Shown here piece after piece: positions 49,301-63,149 of a stretch of 64,000 bases of DNA. The notes under the pieces were generated by a model. The model saw only the letters and a list, made by a program, of their open reading frames with translations, was not told the origin of the DNA and did not search any database. The stretch's first letter is position 1. Every line of letters starts with the position of its first letter. Location: assembly GCA_032622095.1 (NCBI GenBank), contig CP136066.1, positions 9,697,784-9,761,783 on the forward strand. Reading direction: 5' to 3'. Both the position numbers and the translations under genes were made by a program. The DNA is from Siphonodentalium dalli. Lineage: Eukaryota > Mollusca > Scaphopoda > Gadilida > Siphonodentaliidae.

Positions 49301-49977
49301 TCGATTAAGGGCGTATCCGCACTGTGAAATTTGCCCAAATGACTATAACAGTAATATTTCGACCTATCACGATATTCACAAGTTCGGGATGACCCATACA
49401 ACCAATATTTCTAACTGCGTGTGGTCCTTTTATTACACAACGGTGAATGTAGTCCAACTTCGATCCATATATTTGTCAATTAAGGGCGTATCCGCACTGT
49501 GAAATTTGCCCAAATGACTATAACAGTAATATTTCGACCTATCACCATATTCACAAGTTCGGGATGACCCATATAACCAATATTTCGAACTGCGTGTGGT
49601 CCTTTTATTACACAACGGTGAATGTAGTCCAACTTCGATCCATATATTTGTCAATTAAGGGCGTATTCGCACTGTGAAATTTGCCCAAATGACTATAACA
49701 GTAATATTTCGACCTATCACGATATTCACAAGTTCGGGATGACCATACCACCACTATTTCGAACTGCGTGTGGTACTTTTATTACACCACTGTCAATGTA
49801 GTCCATCTTCAACCCATGAATTTGTCAATCAAGGGCGTATCCGCACTGTAGAATTGGTTCAAATGACTATAACTATAATATTTTGACCTATCACGATATT
49901 CACAAGTTCGGGATGACCAATATAACCAATATTTCGAACTGCATGTGGTCCTTTTATTACACAACGGTGAATGTAGT
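46314..49977. repeat. 21-mer (3,664-bp) higher-order unit, copy 2
   Basis: Tandem duplicate of 42650-46313; only two differences caught the eye (45689 T versus A, 48594 C versus T). The junction lies inside a single monomer near 46,310. That monomer starts as class C (GACCAATATAACC, with CTGCATGTGG) and ends as the CGATCCTTATATT variant, the signature of unequal crossover. Confidence 0.8.
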
Positions 49978-52360
49978 CCAACTTCGATCTATATATTTGT
50001 CGATTAAGGGCGTATCCGCACTGTGAAATTAGCCCAAATGACTATAACAGTAATATTTTGACATATCACGATATTCACAAGTTCGGGATGACCACACAAC
50101 CACTATTTCGAACTGCGTTTGGTACTTTTATTACACCACTGTCAATGTAGTCCATCTTCAACCCATGAATTTGTCAATCAAGGGCGTATCCGCACTGTAG
50201 AATTGGCACAAATGACTATTATTATCATAGTTCGACCTATCACGATATTCACAAGTTCGGGATGACCCATATAACAATATTTCGAACTGCGTGTGGTCCT
50301 TTTGTTACACAACGGTGAATGTAGTCCAACTTCGATCCATATATTTGTCAATTAAGGGCGTATTCGCACTGTGAAATTTGCCCAAATGACTACAACAGTA
50401 ATATTTCGACCTATCACCATATTCACAAGTTCGGGATGACCCATATAACCAATATTTCGAACTGCGTGTGGTCCTTTTATTACACAACGGTGAATGTAGT
50501 CCTACTTCGATCTATATATTTGTCAATTAAGGGCGTATCCGCACTGTGAAATTAGCCCAAATGACTATAACAGTAATATTTTGACATATCACGATATTCA
50601 CAAGTTCGGGATGACCATACAACCACTATTTCGAACTGCGTGTGGTACTTTTATTACACCACTGTCAATGTAGTCCATCTTCAACCCATGAATTTGTCAA
50701 TCAAGGGCGTATCCGCACTGTAGAATTGGTTCAAATGACTATAACTATAATATTTTGACCTATCACGATATTCACAAGTTCGGGATGACCAATATAACCA
50801 ATATTTCGAACTGCGTGTGGTCCTTTTATTACACAACGGTGAATGTAGTCCAACTTCGATCTATATATTTGTCGATTAAGGGCGTATCCGCACTGTGAAA
50901 TTTGCCCAAATGACTATAACAGTAATATTTCGACCTATCACGATATTCACAAGTTCGGGATGACCCATACAACCAATATTTCTAACTGCGTGTGGTCCTT
51001 TTATTACACAACGGTGAATGTAGTCCAACTTCGATCCATATATTTGTCAATTAAGGGCGTATCCGCACTGTGAAATTTGCCCAAATGACTATAACAGTAA
51101 TATTTCGACCTATCACCATATTCACAAGTTCGGGATGACCCATATAACCAATATTTCGAACTGCGTGTGGTCCTTTTATTACACAACGGTGAATGTAGTC
51201 CAACTTCGATCCATATATTTGTCAATTAAGGGCGTATTCGCACTGTGAAATTTGCCCAAATGACTACAACAGTAATATTTCGACCTATCACGATATTCAC
51301 AAGTTCGGGATGACCATACCACCACTATTTCGAACTGCGTGTGGTACTTTTATTACACCACTGTCAATGTAGTCCATCTTCAACCCATGAATTTGTCAAT
51401 CAAGGGCGTATCCGCACTGTAGAATTGGTTCAAATGACTATAACTATAATATTTTGACCTATCACGATATTCACAAGTTCGGGATGACCAATATAACCAA
51501 TATTTCGAACTGCATGTGGTCCTTTTATTACACAACGGTGAATGTAGTCCAACTTCGATCTATATATTTGTCGATTAAGGGCGTATCCGCACTGTGAAAT
51601 TAGCCCAAATGACTATAACAGTAATATTTTGACATATCACGATATTCACAAGTTCGGGATGACCACACAACCACTATTTCGAACTGCGTTTGGTACTTTT
51701 ATTACACCACTGTCAATGTAGTCCATCTTCAACCCATGAATTTGTCAATCAAGGGCGTATCCGCACTGTAGAATTGGCACAAATGACTATTATTATCATA
51801 GTTCGACCTATCACGATATTCACAAGTTCGGGATGACCCATATAACAATATTTCGAACTGCGTGTGGTCCTTTTGTTACACAACGGTGAATGTAGTCCAA
51901 CTTCGATCCATATATTTGTCAATTAAGGGCGTATTCGCACTGTGAAATTTGCCCAAATGACTACAACAGTAATATTTCGACCTATCACCATATTCACAAG
52001 TTCGGGATGACCCATATAACCAATATTTCGAACTGCGTGTGGTCCTTTTATTACACAACGGTGAATGTAGTCCTACTTCGATCTATATATTTGTCAATTA
52101 AGGGCGTATCCGCACTGTGAAATTAGCCCAAATGACTATAACAGTAATATTTTGACATATCACGATATTCACAAGTTCGGGATGACCATACAACCACTAT
52201 TTCGAACTGCGTGTGGTACTTTTATTACACCACTGTCAATGTAGTCCATCTTCAACCCATGAATTTGTCAATCAAGGGCGTATCCGCACTGTAGAATTGG
52301 TTCAAATGACTATAACTATAATATTTTGACCTATCACGATATTCACAAGTTCGGGATGAC
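48360..52360. repeat. 9-mer (1,571-bp) higher-order repeat, about 2.5 tandem copies
   Basis: Monomer variants recur at +1,571 (for example TTTTGTTACAC monomers near 48734, 50305 and 51876). The CTGCATGTGG class C variant recurs near 49940 and 51511. The same 9-mer step is seen at 38268/39839, 39140/40711 and 58153/59724, so it is the commonest local unit. Boundaries are approximate. Confidence 0.75.
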
Positions 52361-53148
52361 CAATATAACCAATATTTCGAACTGCGTGTGGTCCTTTTAT
52401 TACACAACGGTGAATGTAGTCCAACTTCGATCTATATATTTGTCGATTAAGGGCGTATCCGCACTGTGAAATTAGCCCAAATGACTATAACAGTAATATT
52501 TTGACATATCACGATATTCACAAGTTCGGGATGACCATACAACCACTATTTCGAACTGCGTTTGGTACTTTTATTACACCACTGTCAATGTAGTCCATCT
52601 TCAACCCATGAATTTGTCAATCAAGGGCGTATCCGCACTGTAGAATTGGCACAAATGACTATTATTATCATAGTTCGACCTATCACGATATTCACAAGTT
52701 CGGGATGACCCATATAACAATATTTCGAACTGCGTGTGGTCCTTTTGTCACACAACGGTGAATGTAGTCCAACTTCGATCCATATATTTGTCAATTAAGG
52801 GCGTATTCGCACTGTGAAATTTGCCCAAATGACTACAACAGTAATATTTCGACCTATCACCATATTCACAAGTTCGGGATGACCCATATAACCAATATTT
52901 CGAACTGCGTGTGGTCCTTTTATTACACAACGGTGAATGTAGTCCTACTTCGATCTATATATTTGTCAATTAAGGGCGTATCCGCACTGTGAAATTAGCC
53001 CAAATGACTATAACAGTAATATTTTGACATATCACGATATTCACAAGTTCGGGATGACCATACAACCACTATTTCGAACTGCGTGTGGTACTTTTATTAC
53101 ACCACTGTCAATGTAGTCCATCTTCAACCCATGAATTTGTCAATTAAT

Positions 53149-56100
53149 GGCGTATCCGCACTGTAGAATTGACACAAATGACTATTATTATCATATTTCG
53201 ACCTATCACGATTTTCACAAGTTCGGGATGACCCATGTAACAATATTTCGAACTGCGTGTGGTCCTTTTATTACACAACGGTGAATGTAGTCCAACTTCG
53301 ATCCATTTATTTGTCAATTAAGGGCGTATTGGCACTGTGAAATTTGCCCAAATGACTATAACAGTAATATTTCGACCTATCACCATATTCACAAGTTCGG
53401 GATGACCCATACAACCAATATTTCGAACTGCGTGTGGTCCTTTTATTACACAACGGTGAATGTAGTCCAACTTCGATCCATATATTTGTCAATTAAGGGC
53501 GTATTCGCACTGTGAAATTTGCCCAAATGACTATAACAGTAATATTTCGACCTATCACGATATTCACAAGTTCGGGATGACCATACAACCACTATTTCGA
53601 ACTGCGTGTGGTACTTTTATTACACCACTGTCAATGTAGTCCATCTTCAACCCATGAATTTGTCAATCAAGGGCGTATCCGCACTGTAGAATTGGCACAA
53701 ATGACTATTATTATCATAGGTCGACCTATCACGATATTCACAAGTTCGGGATGACCCATATAACAATATTTCGAACTGCGTGTGGTCCTTTTGTTACACA
53801 ACGGTGAATGTAGTCCAACTTCGATCCTTATATTTGTCAATTAAGGGCGTATTCGCACTGTGAAATTTGCCCAAATGACTACAACAGTAATATTTCGACC
53901 TATCACCATATTCACAAGTTCGGGATGACCCATATAACCAATATTTCGAACTGCGTGTGGTCCTTTTATTACACAACGGTGAATGTAGTCCAACTTCGAT
54001 CTATATATTTGTCAATTAAGGGCGTATCCGCACTGTGAAATTAGCCCAAATGACTATAACAGTAATATGTTGACATATCACGATATTCACAAGTTCGGGA
54101 TGACCATACAACCACTATTTCGAACTGCGTGTGGTACTTTTATTACACCACTGTCAATGTAGTCCATCTTCAACCCATGAATTTGTCAATTAAGGGCGTA
54201 TCCGCACTGTAGAATTGACACAAATGACTATTATTATCATATTTCGACCTATCACGATATTCACAAGTTCGGGATGACCCATGTAACAATATTTCGAACT
54301 GCGTGTGGTCCTTTTATTACACAACGGTGAATGTAGTCCAACTTCGATCCATTTATTTGTCAATTAAGGGCGTATTGGCACTGTGAAATTTGCCCAAATG
54401 ACTATAACAGTAATATTTCGACCTATCACCATATTCACAAGTTCGGGATGACCCATACAACCAATATTTCGAACTGCGTGTGGTCCTTTTATTACACAAC
54501 GGTGAATGTAGTCCAACTTCGATCCATATATTTGTCAATTAAGGGCGTATTCGCACTGTGAAATTTGCTCAAATGACTATAACAGTAATATTTCGACCTA
54601 TCACGATATTCACAAGTTCGGGATGACATTACAACCACTATTTCGAACTGCGTGTGGTACTTTTATTACACAACGGTGAATGTAGTCCAACTTCGATCCA
54701 TATATTTGTCAATTAAGGGCGTATTGGCACTGTGAAATTTGCCCAAATGACTATAACATTAATATTTCGACCTATCACCATATTCACAAGTTCGGGATGA
54801 CCAATATAACCAATATTTCGAACTGCGTGTGGTCCTTTTGTTACACAACGGTGAATGTAGTCCAACTTCGATCTATATATTTGTCAATTAAGGGCGTATC
54901 CGCACTGTGAAATTAGCCCAAATGACTATAACAGTAATATTTTGACATATCACGATATTCACAAGTTCGGGATGTCCATACAACCACTATTTCGAACTGC
55001 GTGTGGTACTTTTATTTCACCACTGTCAATGTAGTCCATCTTCAACCCATGAATTTGTCAATTAAGGGCGTATCCGCACTGTAGAATTGGCACAAATAAC
55101 TATTATTATCATAGTTCGACCTATCACGATATTCACAAGTTCGGGATGACCCATATAACAATATTTCGAACTGCGTGTGGTCCTTTTGTTACACAACGGT
55201 GAATGTAGTCCAACTTCGATCCATATATTTGTCAATTAAGGGCGTATTCGCACTGTGAAATTTGCCCAAATGACTACAACAGTAATATTTCGACCTATCA
55301 CCATATTCACAAGTTCGGGATGACCCATATAACCAATATTTCGAACTGCGTGTGGTCCTTTTATTACACAACGGTGAATGTAGTCCTACTTCGATCTATA
55401 TATTTGTCAATTAAGGGCGTATCCGCACTGTGAAATTAGCCCAAATGACTATAACAGTAATATTTTGACATATCACGATATTCACAAGTTCGGGATGACC
55501 ATACAACCACTATTTCGAACTGCGTGTGGTACTTTTATTACACCACTGTCAATGTAGTCCATCTTCAACCCATGAATTTGTCAATTAATGGCGTATCCGC
55601 ACTGTAGAATTGACACAAATGACTATTATTATCATATTTCGACCTATCACGATATTCACAAGTTCGGGATGACCCATGTAACAATATTTCGAACTGCGTG
55701 TGGTCCTTTTATTACACAACGGTGAATGTAGTCCAACTTCGATCCATTTATTTGTCAATTAAGGGCGTATTGGCACTGTGAAATTTGCCCAAATGACTAT
55801 AACAGTAATATTTCGACCTATCACCATATTCACAAGTTCGGGATGACCCATACAACCAATATTTCGAACTGCGTGTGGTCCTTTTATTACACAACGGTGA
55901 ATGTAGTCCAACTTCGATCCATATATTTGTCAATTAAGGGCGTATTCGCACTGTGAAATTTGCCCAAATGACTATAACAGTAATATTTCGACCTATCACG
56001 ATATTCACAAGTTCGGGATGACCATACAACCACTATTTCGAACTGCGTGTGGTACTTTTATTACACCACTGTCAATGTAGTCCATCTTCAACCCATGAAT

Positions 56101-59100
56101 TTGTCAATCAAGGGCGTATCCGCACTGTAGAATTGGCACAAATGACTATTATTATCATAGGTCGACCTATCACGATATTCACAAGTTCGGGATGACCCAT
56201 ATAACAATATTTCGAACTGCGTGTGGTCCTTTTGTTACACAACGGTGAATGTAGTCCAACTTCGATCCTTATATTTGTCAATTAAGGGCGTATTCGCACT
56301 GTGAAATTTGCCCAAATGACTACAACAGTAATATTTCGACCTATCACCATATTCACAAGTTCGGGATGACCCATATAACCAATATTTCGAACTGCGTGTG
56401 GTCCTTTTATTACACAACGGTGAATTTAGTCCAACTTCGATCTATATATTTGTCAATTAAGGGCGTATCCGCACTGTGAAATTAGCCCAAATGACTATAA
56501 CAGTAATATGTTGACATATCACGATATTCACAAGTTCGGGATGACCATACAACCACTATTTCGAACTGCGTGTGGTACTTTTATTACACCACTGTCAATG
56601 TAGTCCATCTTCAACCCATGAATTTGTCAATTAAGGGCGTATCCGCACTGTAGAATTGACACAAATGACTATTATTATCATATTTCGACCTATCACGATA
56701 TTCACAAGTTCGGGATGACCCATGTAACAATATTTCGAACTGCGTGTGGTCCTTTTATTACACAACGGTGAATGTAGTCCAACTTCGATCCATTTATTTG
56801 TCAATTAAGGGCGTATTGGCACTGTGAAATTTGCCCAAATGACTATAACAGTAATATTTCGACCTATCACCATATTCACAAGTTCGGGATGACCCATGCA
56901 ACCAATATTTCGAACTGCGTGTGGTCCTTTTATTACACAACGGTGAATGTAGTCCAACTTCGATCCATATATTTGTCAATTAAGGGCGTATTCGCACTGT
57001 GAAATTTGCTCAAATGACTATAACAGTAATATTTCGACCTATCACGATATTCACAAGTTCGGGATGACATTACAACCACTATTTCGAACTGCGTGTGGTA
57101 CTTTTATTACACAACGGTGAATGTAGTCCAACTTCGATCCATATATTTGTCAATTAAGGGCGTATTGGCACTGTGAAATTTGCCCAAATGACTATAACAT
57201 TAATATTTCGACCTATCACCATATTCACAAGTTCGGGATGACCAATATAACCAATATTTCGAACTGCGTGTGGTCCTTTTGTTACACAACGGTGAATGTA
57301 GTCCAACTTCGATCTATATATTTGTCAATTAAGGGCGTATCCGCACTGTGAAATTAGCCCAAATGACTATAACAGTAATATTTTGACATATCACGATATT
57401 CACAAGTTCGGGATGTCCATACAACCACTATTTCGAACTGCGTGTGGTACTTTTATTTCACCACTGTCAATGTAGTCCATCTTCAACCCATGAATTTGTC
57501 AATTAAGGGCGTATCCGCACTGTAGAATTGGCACAAATAACTATTATTATCATATTTCGACCTATCACGATATTCACAAGTTCGGGATGACCCATGTAAC
57601 AATATTTCGAACTGCGTGTGGTCCTTTTATTACACAACGGTGAATGTAGTCCAACTTCGATCCATATATTTGTCAATTAAGGTCGTATTCGCACTGTGAA
57701 ATTTGCCCAAATGACTATAACAGTAATATTTCGACCTATCACGATATTCACAAGTTCGGGATGACCATACAACCACTATTTCGAACTGCGTGTGGTACTT
57801 TTATTACACCACTGCCAATGTAGTCCATCTTCAACCCATGAATTTGTCAATTAAGGGCGTATCCGCACTGTAGAATTGGCACAAATTACTATTATTATCA
57901 TATTTCGACCTATCACGATATTCACAAGTTCGCGATGACCCATATAACAATATTTCGAAATGCGAGTGGTCCTTTTATTACACAACGGTGAATGTAGTCC
58001 AACTTCGATCCATATATTTGTCAATTAAGGGCGTATTCGCACTGTGAAATTTGCCCAAATGACTATAACAGTAATATTTCGACCTATCACGATATTCACA
58101 AGTTCGGGATGACCCATACAACCAATATTTCTAACTGCGTGTGGTCCTTTTATTACACAACGGTGAATGTAGTCCAACTTCGATCCATATATTTGTCAAT
58201 TAAGGGCGTATCCGCACTGTGAAATTTGCCCAAATGACTATAACAGTAATATTTCGACCTATCACCATATTCACAAGTTCGGGATGACCCATATAACCAA
58301 TATTTCGAACTGCGTGTGGTCCTTTTATTACACAACGGTGAATGTAGTCCTACTTCGATCCATATATTTGTCAATTAAGGGCGTATTCGCACTGTGAAAT
58401 TTGCCCAAATGACTATAACAGTAATATTTCGACCTATCACGATATTCACAAGTTCGGGATGACCATACCACCACTATTTCGAACTGCGTGTGGTACTTTT
58501 ATTACACCACTGTCAATGTAGTCCATCTTCAACCCATGAATTTGTCAATCAAGGGCGTATCCGCACTGTAGAATTGGTTCAAATGACTATAACTATAATA
58601 TTTTGACCTATCACGATATTCACAAGTTCGGGATGACCAATATAACCAATATTTCGAACTGCGTGTGGTCCTTTTATTACACAACGGTGAATGTAGTCCA
58701 ACTTCGATCTATATATTTGTCGATTAAGGGCGTATCCGCACTGTGAAATTAGCCCAAATGACTATAACAGTAATATTTTGACATATCACGATATTCACAA
58801 GTTCGGGATGACCATACAACCACTATTTCGAACTGCGTTTGGTACTTTTATTACACCACTGTCAATGTAGTCCATCTTCAACCCATGAATTTGTCAATCA
58901 AGGGCGTATCCGCACTGTAGAATTGGCACAAATGACTATTATTATCATAGTTCGACCTATCACGATATTCACAAGTTCGGGATGACCCATATAACAATAT
59001 TTCGAACTGCGTGTGGTCCTTTTGTTACACAACGGTGAATGTAGTCCAACTTCGATCCATATATTTGTCAATTAAGGGCGTATTCGCACTGTGAAATTTG

Positions 59101-61956
59101 CCCAAATGACTACAACAGTAATATTTCGACCTATCACCATATTCACAAGTTCGGGATGACCCATATAACCAATATTTCGAACTGCGTGTGGTCCTTTTAT
59201 TACACAACGGTGAATGTAGTCCTACTTCGATCTATATATTTGTCAATTAAGGGCGTATCCGCACTGTGAAATTAGCCCAAATGACTATAACAGTAATATT
59301 TTGACATATCACGATATTCACAAGTTCGGGATGACCATACAACCACTATTTCGAACTGCGTGTGGTACTTTTATTACACCACTGTCAATGTAGTCCATCT
59401 TCAACCCATGAATTTGTCAATCAAGGGCGTATCCGCACTGTAGAATTGGTTCAAATGACTATAACTATAATATTTTGACATATCACGATATTCACAAGTT
59501 CGGGATGACCAATATAACCAATATTTCGAACTGCGTGTGGTCCTTTTATTACACAACGGTGAATGTAGTCCAACTTCGATCTATATATTTGTCGATTAAG
59601 GGCGTATCCGCACTGTGAAATTTGCCCAAATGACTATAACAGTAATATTTCGACCTATCACGATATTCACAAGTTCGGGATGACCCATACAACCAATATT
59701 TCTAACTGCGTGTGGTCCTTTTATTACACAACGGTGAATGTAGTCCAACTTCGATCCATATATTTGTCAATTAAGGGCGTATCCGCACTGTGAAATTTGC
59801 CCAAATGACTATAACAGTAATATTTCGACCTATCACCATATTCACAAGTTCGGGATGACCCATATAACCAATATTTCGAACTGCGTGTGGTCCTTTTATT
59901 ACACAACGGTGAATGTAGTCCAACTTCGATCCATATATTTGTCAATTAAGGGCGTATTCGCACTGTGAAATTTGCCCAAATGACTATAACAGTAATATTT
60001 CGACCTATCACGATATTCACAAGTTCGGGATGACCATACCACCACTATTTCGAACTGCGTGTGGTACTTTTATTACACCACTGTCAATGTAGTCCATCTT
60101 CAACCCATGAATTTGTCAATCAAGGGCGTATCCGCACTGTAGAATTGGTTCAAATGACTATAACTATAATATTTTGACCTATCACGATATTCACAAGTTC
60201 GGGATGACCAATATAACCAATATTTCGAACTGCGTGTGGTCCTTTTATTACACAACGGTGAATGTAGTCCAACTTCGATCTATATATTTGTCGATTAAGG
60301 GCGTATCCGCACTGTGAAATTAGCCCAAATGACTATAACAGTAATATTTTGACATATCACGATATTCACAAGTTCGGGATGACCACACAACCACTATTTC
60401 GAACTGCGTTTGGTACTTTTATTACACCACTGTCAATGTAGTCCATCTTCAACCCATGAATTTGTCAATCAAGGGCGTATCCGCACTGTAGAATTGGCAC
60501 AAATGACTATTATTATCATAGTTCGACCTATCACGATATTCACAAGTTCGGGATGACCCATATAACAATATTTCGAACTGCGTGTGGTCCTTTTGTTACA
60601 CAACGGTGAATGTAGTCCAACTTCGATCCATATATTTGTCAATTAAGGGCGTATTCGCACTGTGAAATTTGCCCAAATGACTACAACAGTAATATTTCGA
60701 CCTATCACCATATTCACAAGTTCGGGATGACCCATATAACCAATATTTCGAACTGCGTGTGGTCCTTTTATTACACAACGGTGAATGTAGTCCTACTTCG
60801 ATCTATATATTTGTCAATTAAGGGCGTATCCGCACTGTGAAATTAGCCCAAATGACTATAACAGTAATATTTTGACATATCACGATATTCACAAGTTCGG
60901 GATGACCATACAACCACTATTTCGAACTGCGTGTGGTACTTTTATTACACCACTGTCAATGTAGTCCATCTTCAACCCATGAATTTGTCAATCAAGGGCG
61001 TATCCGCACTGTAGAATTGGTTCAAATGACTATAACTATAATATTTTGACCTATCACGATATTCACAAGTTCGGGATGACCAATATAACCAATATTTCGA
61101 ACTGCGTGTGGTCCTTTTATTACACAACGGTGAATGTAGTCCAACTTCGATCTATATATTTGTCGATTAAGGGCGTATCCGCACTGTGAAATTAGCCCAA
61201 ATGACTATAACAGTAATATTTTGACATATCACGATATTCACAAGTTCGGGATGACCATACAACCACTATTTCGAACTGCGTTTGGTACTTTTATTACACC
61301 ACTGTCAATGTAGTCCATCTTCAACCCATGAATTTGTCAATCAAGGGCGTATCCGCACTGTAGAATTGGCACAAATGACTATTATTATCATAGTTCGACC
61401 TATCACGATATTCACAAGTTCGGGATGACCCATATAACAATATTTCGAACTGCGTGTGGTCCTTTTGTTACACAACGGTGAATGTAGTCCAACTTCGATC
61501 CATATATTTGTCAATTAAGGGCGTATTCGCACTGTGAAATTTGCCCAAATGACTACAACAGTAATATTTCGACCTATCACCATATTCACAAGTTCGGGAT
61601 GACCCATATAACCAATATTTCGAACTGCGTGTGGTCCTTTTATTACACAACGGTGAATGTAGTCCTACTTCGATCTATATATTTGTCAATTAAGGGCGTA
61701 TCCGCACTGTGAAATTAGCCCAAATGACTATAACAGTAATATTTTGACATATCACGATATTCACAAGTTCGGGATGACCATACAACCACTATGTCGAACT
61801 GCGTGTGGTACTTTTATTACACCACTGTCAACGTAGTCCATCTTCAACCCATGAATTTGTCAATTAATGGCGTATCCGCACTGTAGAATTGACACAAATG
61901 ACTATTATTATCATATTTCGACCTATCACGATATTCACAAGTTCGGGATGACCCAT
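53149..61956. repeat. 8.8-kb higher-order block, copy 2
   Basis: Partner of 33264-42071. Single-base differences noticed include ACGATTTTCAC near 53211, TCCTACTTCGATCC near 58350, and CAACGTAGTCC near 61830. Beyond 61956 the phase slips: a class B monomer is followed after three monomers by another copy of the same variant, marking a second crossover point. Confidence 0.85.
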
Positions 61957-63149
61957 ATAACAATATTTCGAACTGCGTGTGGTCCTTTTGTTACACAACG
62001 GTGAATGTAGTCCAACTTCGATCCATATATTTGTCAATTAAGGGCGTATTCGCACTGTGAAATTTGCCCAAATGACTACAACAGTAATATTTCGACCTAT
62101 CACCATATTCACAAGTTCGGGATGACCCATATAACCAATATTTCGAACTGCGTGTGGTCCTTTTATTACACAACGGTGAATGTAGTCCTACTTCGATCTA
62201 TATATTTGTCAATTAAGGGCGTATCCGCACTGTGAAATTAGCCCAAATGACTATAACAGTAATATTTTGACATATCACGATATTCACAAGTTCGGGATGA
62301 CCATACAACCACTATTTCGAACTGCGTGTGGTACTTTTATTACACCACTGTCAATGTAGTCCATCTTCAACCCATGAATTTGTCAATCAAGGGCGTATCC
62401 GCACTGTAGAATTGGTTCAAATGACTATAACTATAATATTTTGACCTATCACGATATTCACAAGTTCGGGATGACCAATATAACCAATATTTCGAACTGC
62501 GTGTGGTCCTTTTATTACACAACGGTGAATGTAGTCCAACTTCGATCTATATATTTGTCGATTAAGGGCGTATCCGCACTGTGAAATTAGCCCAAATGAC
62601 TATAACAGTAATATTTTGACATATCACGATATTCACAAGTTCGGGATGACCATACAACCACTATTTCGAACTGCGTTTGGTACTTTTATTACACCACTGT
62701 CAATGTAGTCCATCTTCAACCCATGAATTTGTCAATCAAGGGCGTATCCGCACTGTAGAATTGGCACAAATGACTATTATTATCATAGTTCGACCTATCA
62801 CGATATTCACAAGTTCGGGATGACCCATATAACAATATTTCGAACTGCGTGTGGTCCTTTTATTACACAACGGTGAATGTAGTCCAACTTCGATCCATAT
62901 ATTTGTCAATTAAGGGCGTACTCGCACTGTGAAATATGCCCAAATGACTATAACAGTAATATTTCGACCTATCACCATATTCACAAGTTCGGGATGACCC
63001 ATACAACCAATATTTCGAACTGCGTGTGGTTCTTTTATTACACAACGGTGAATGTAGTCCAACTTCGATCCATATATTTGTCAATTAAGGGCGTATTCGC
63101 ACTGTGAAATTTGCCCAAATGACTATAACAGTAATATTTCGACCTATCA

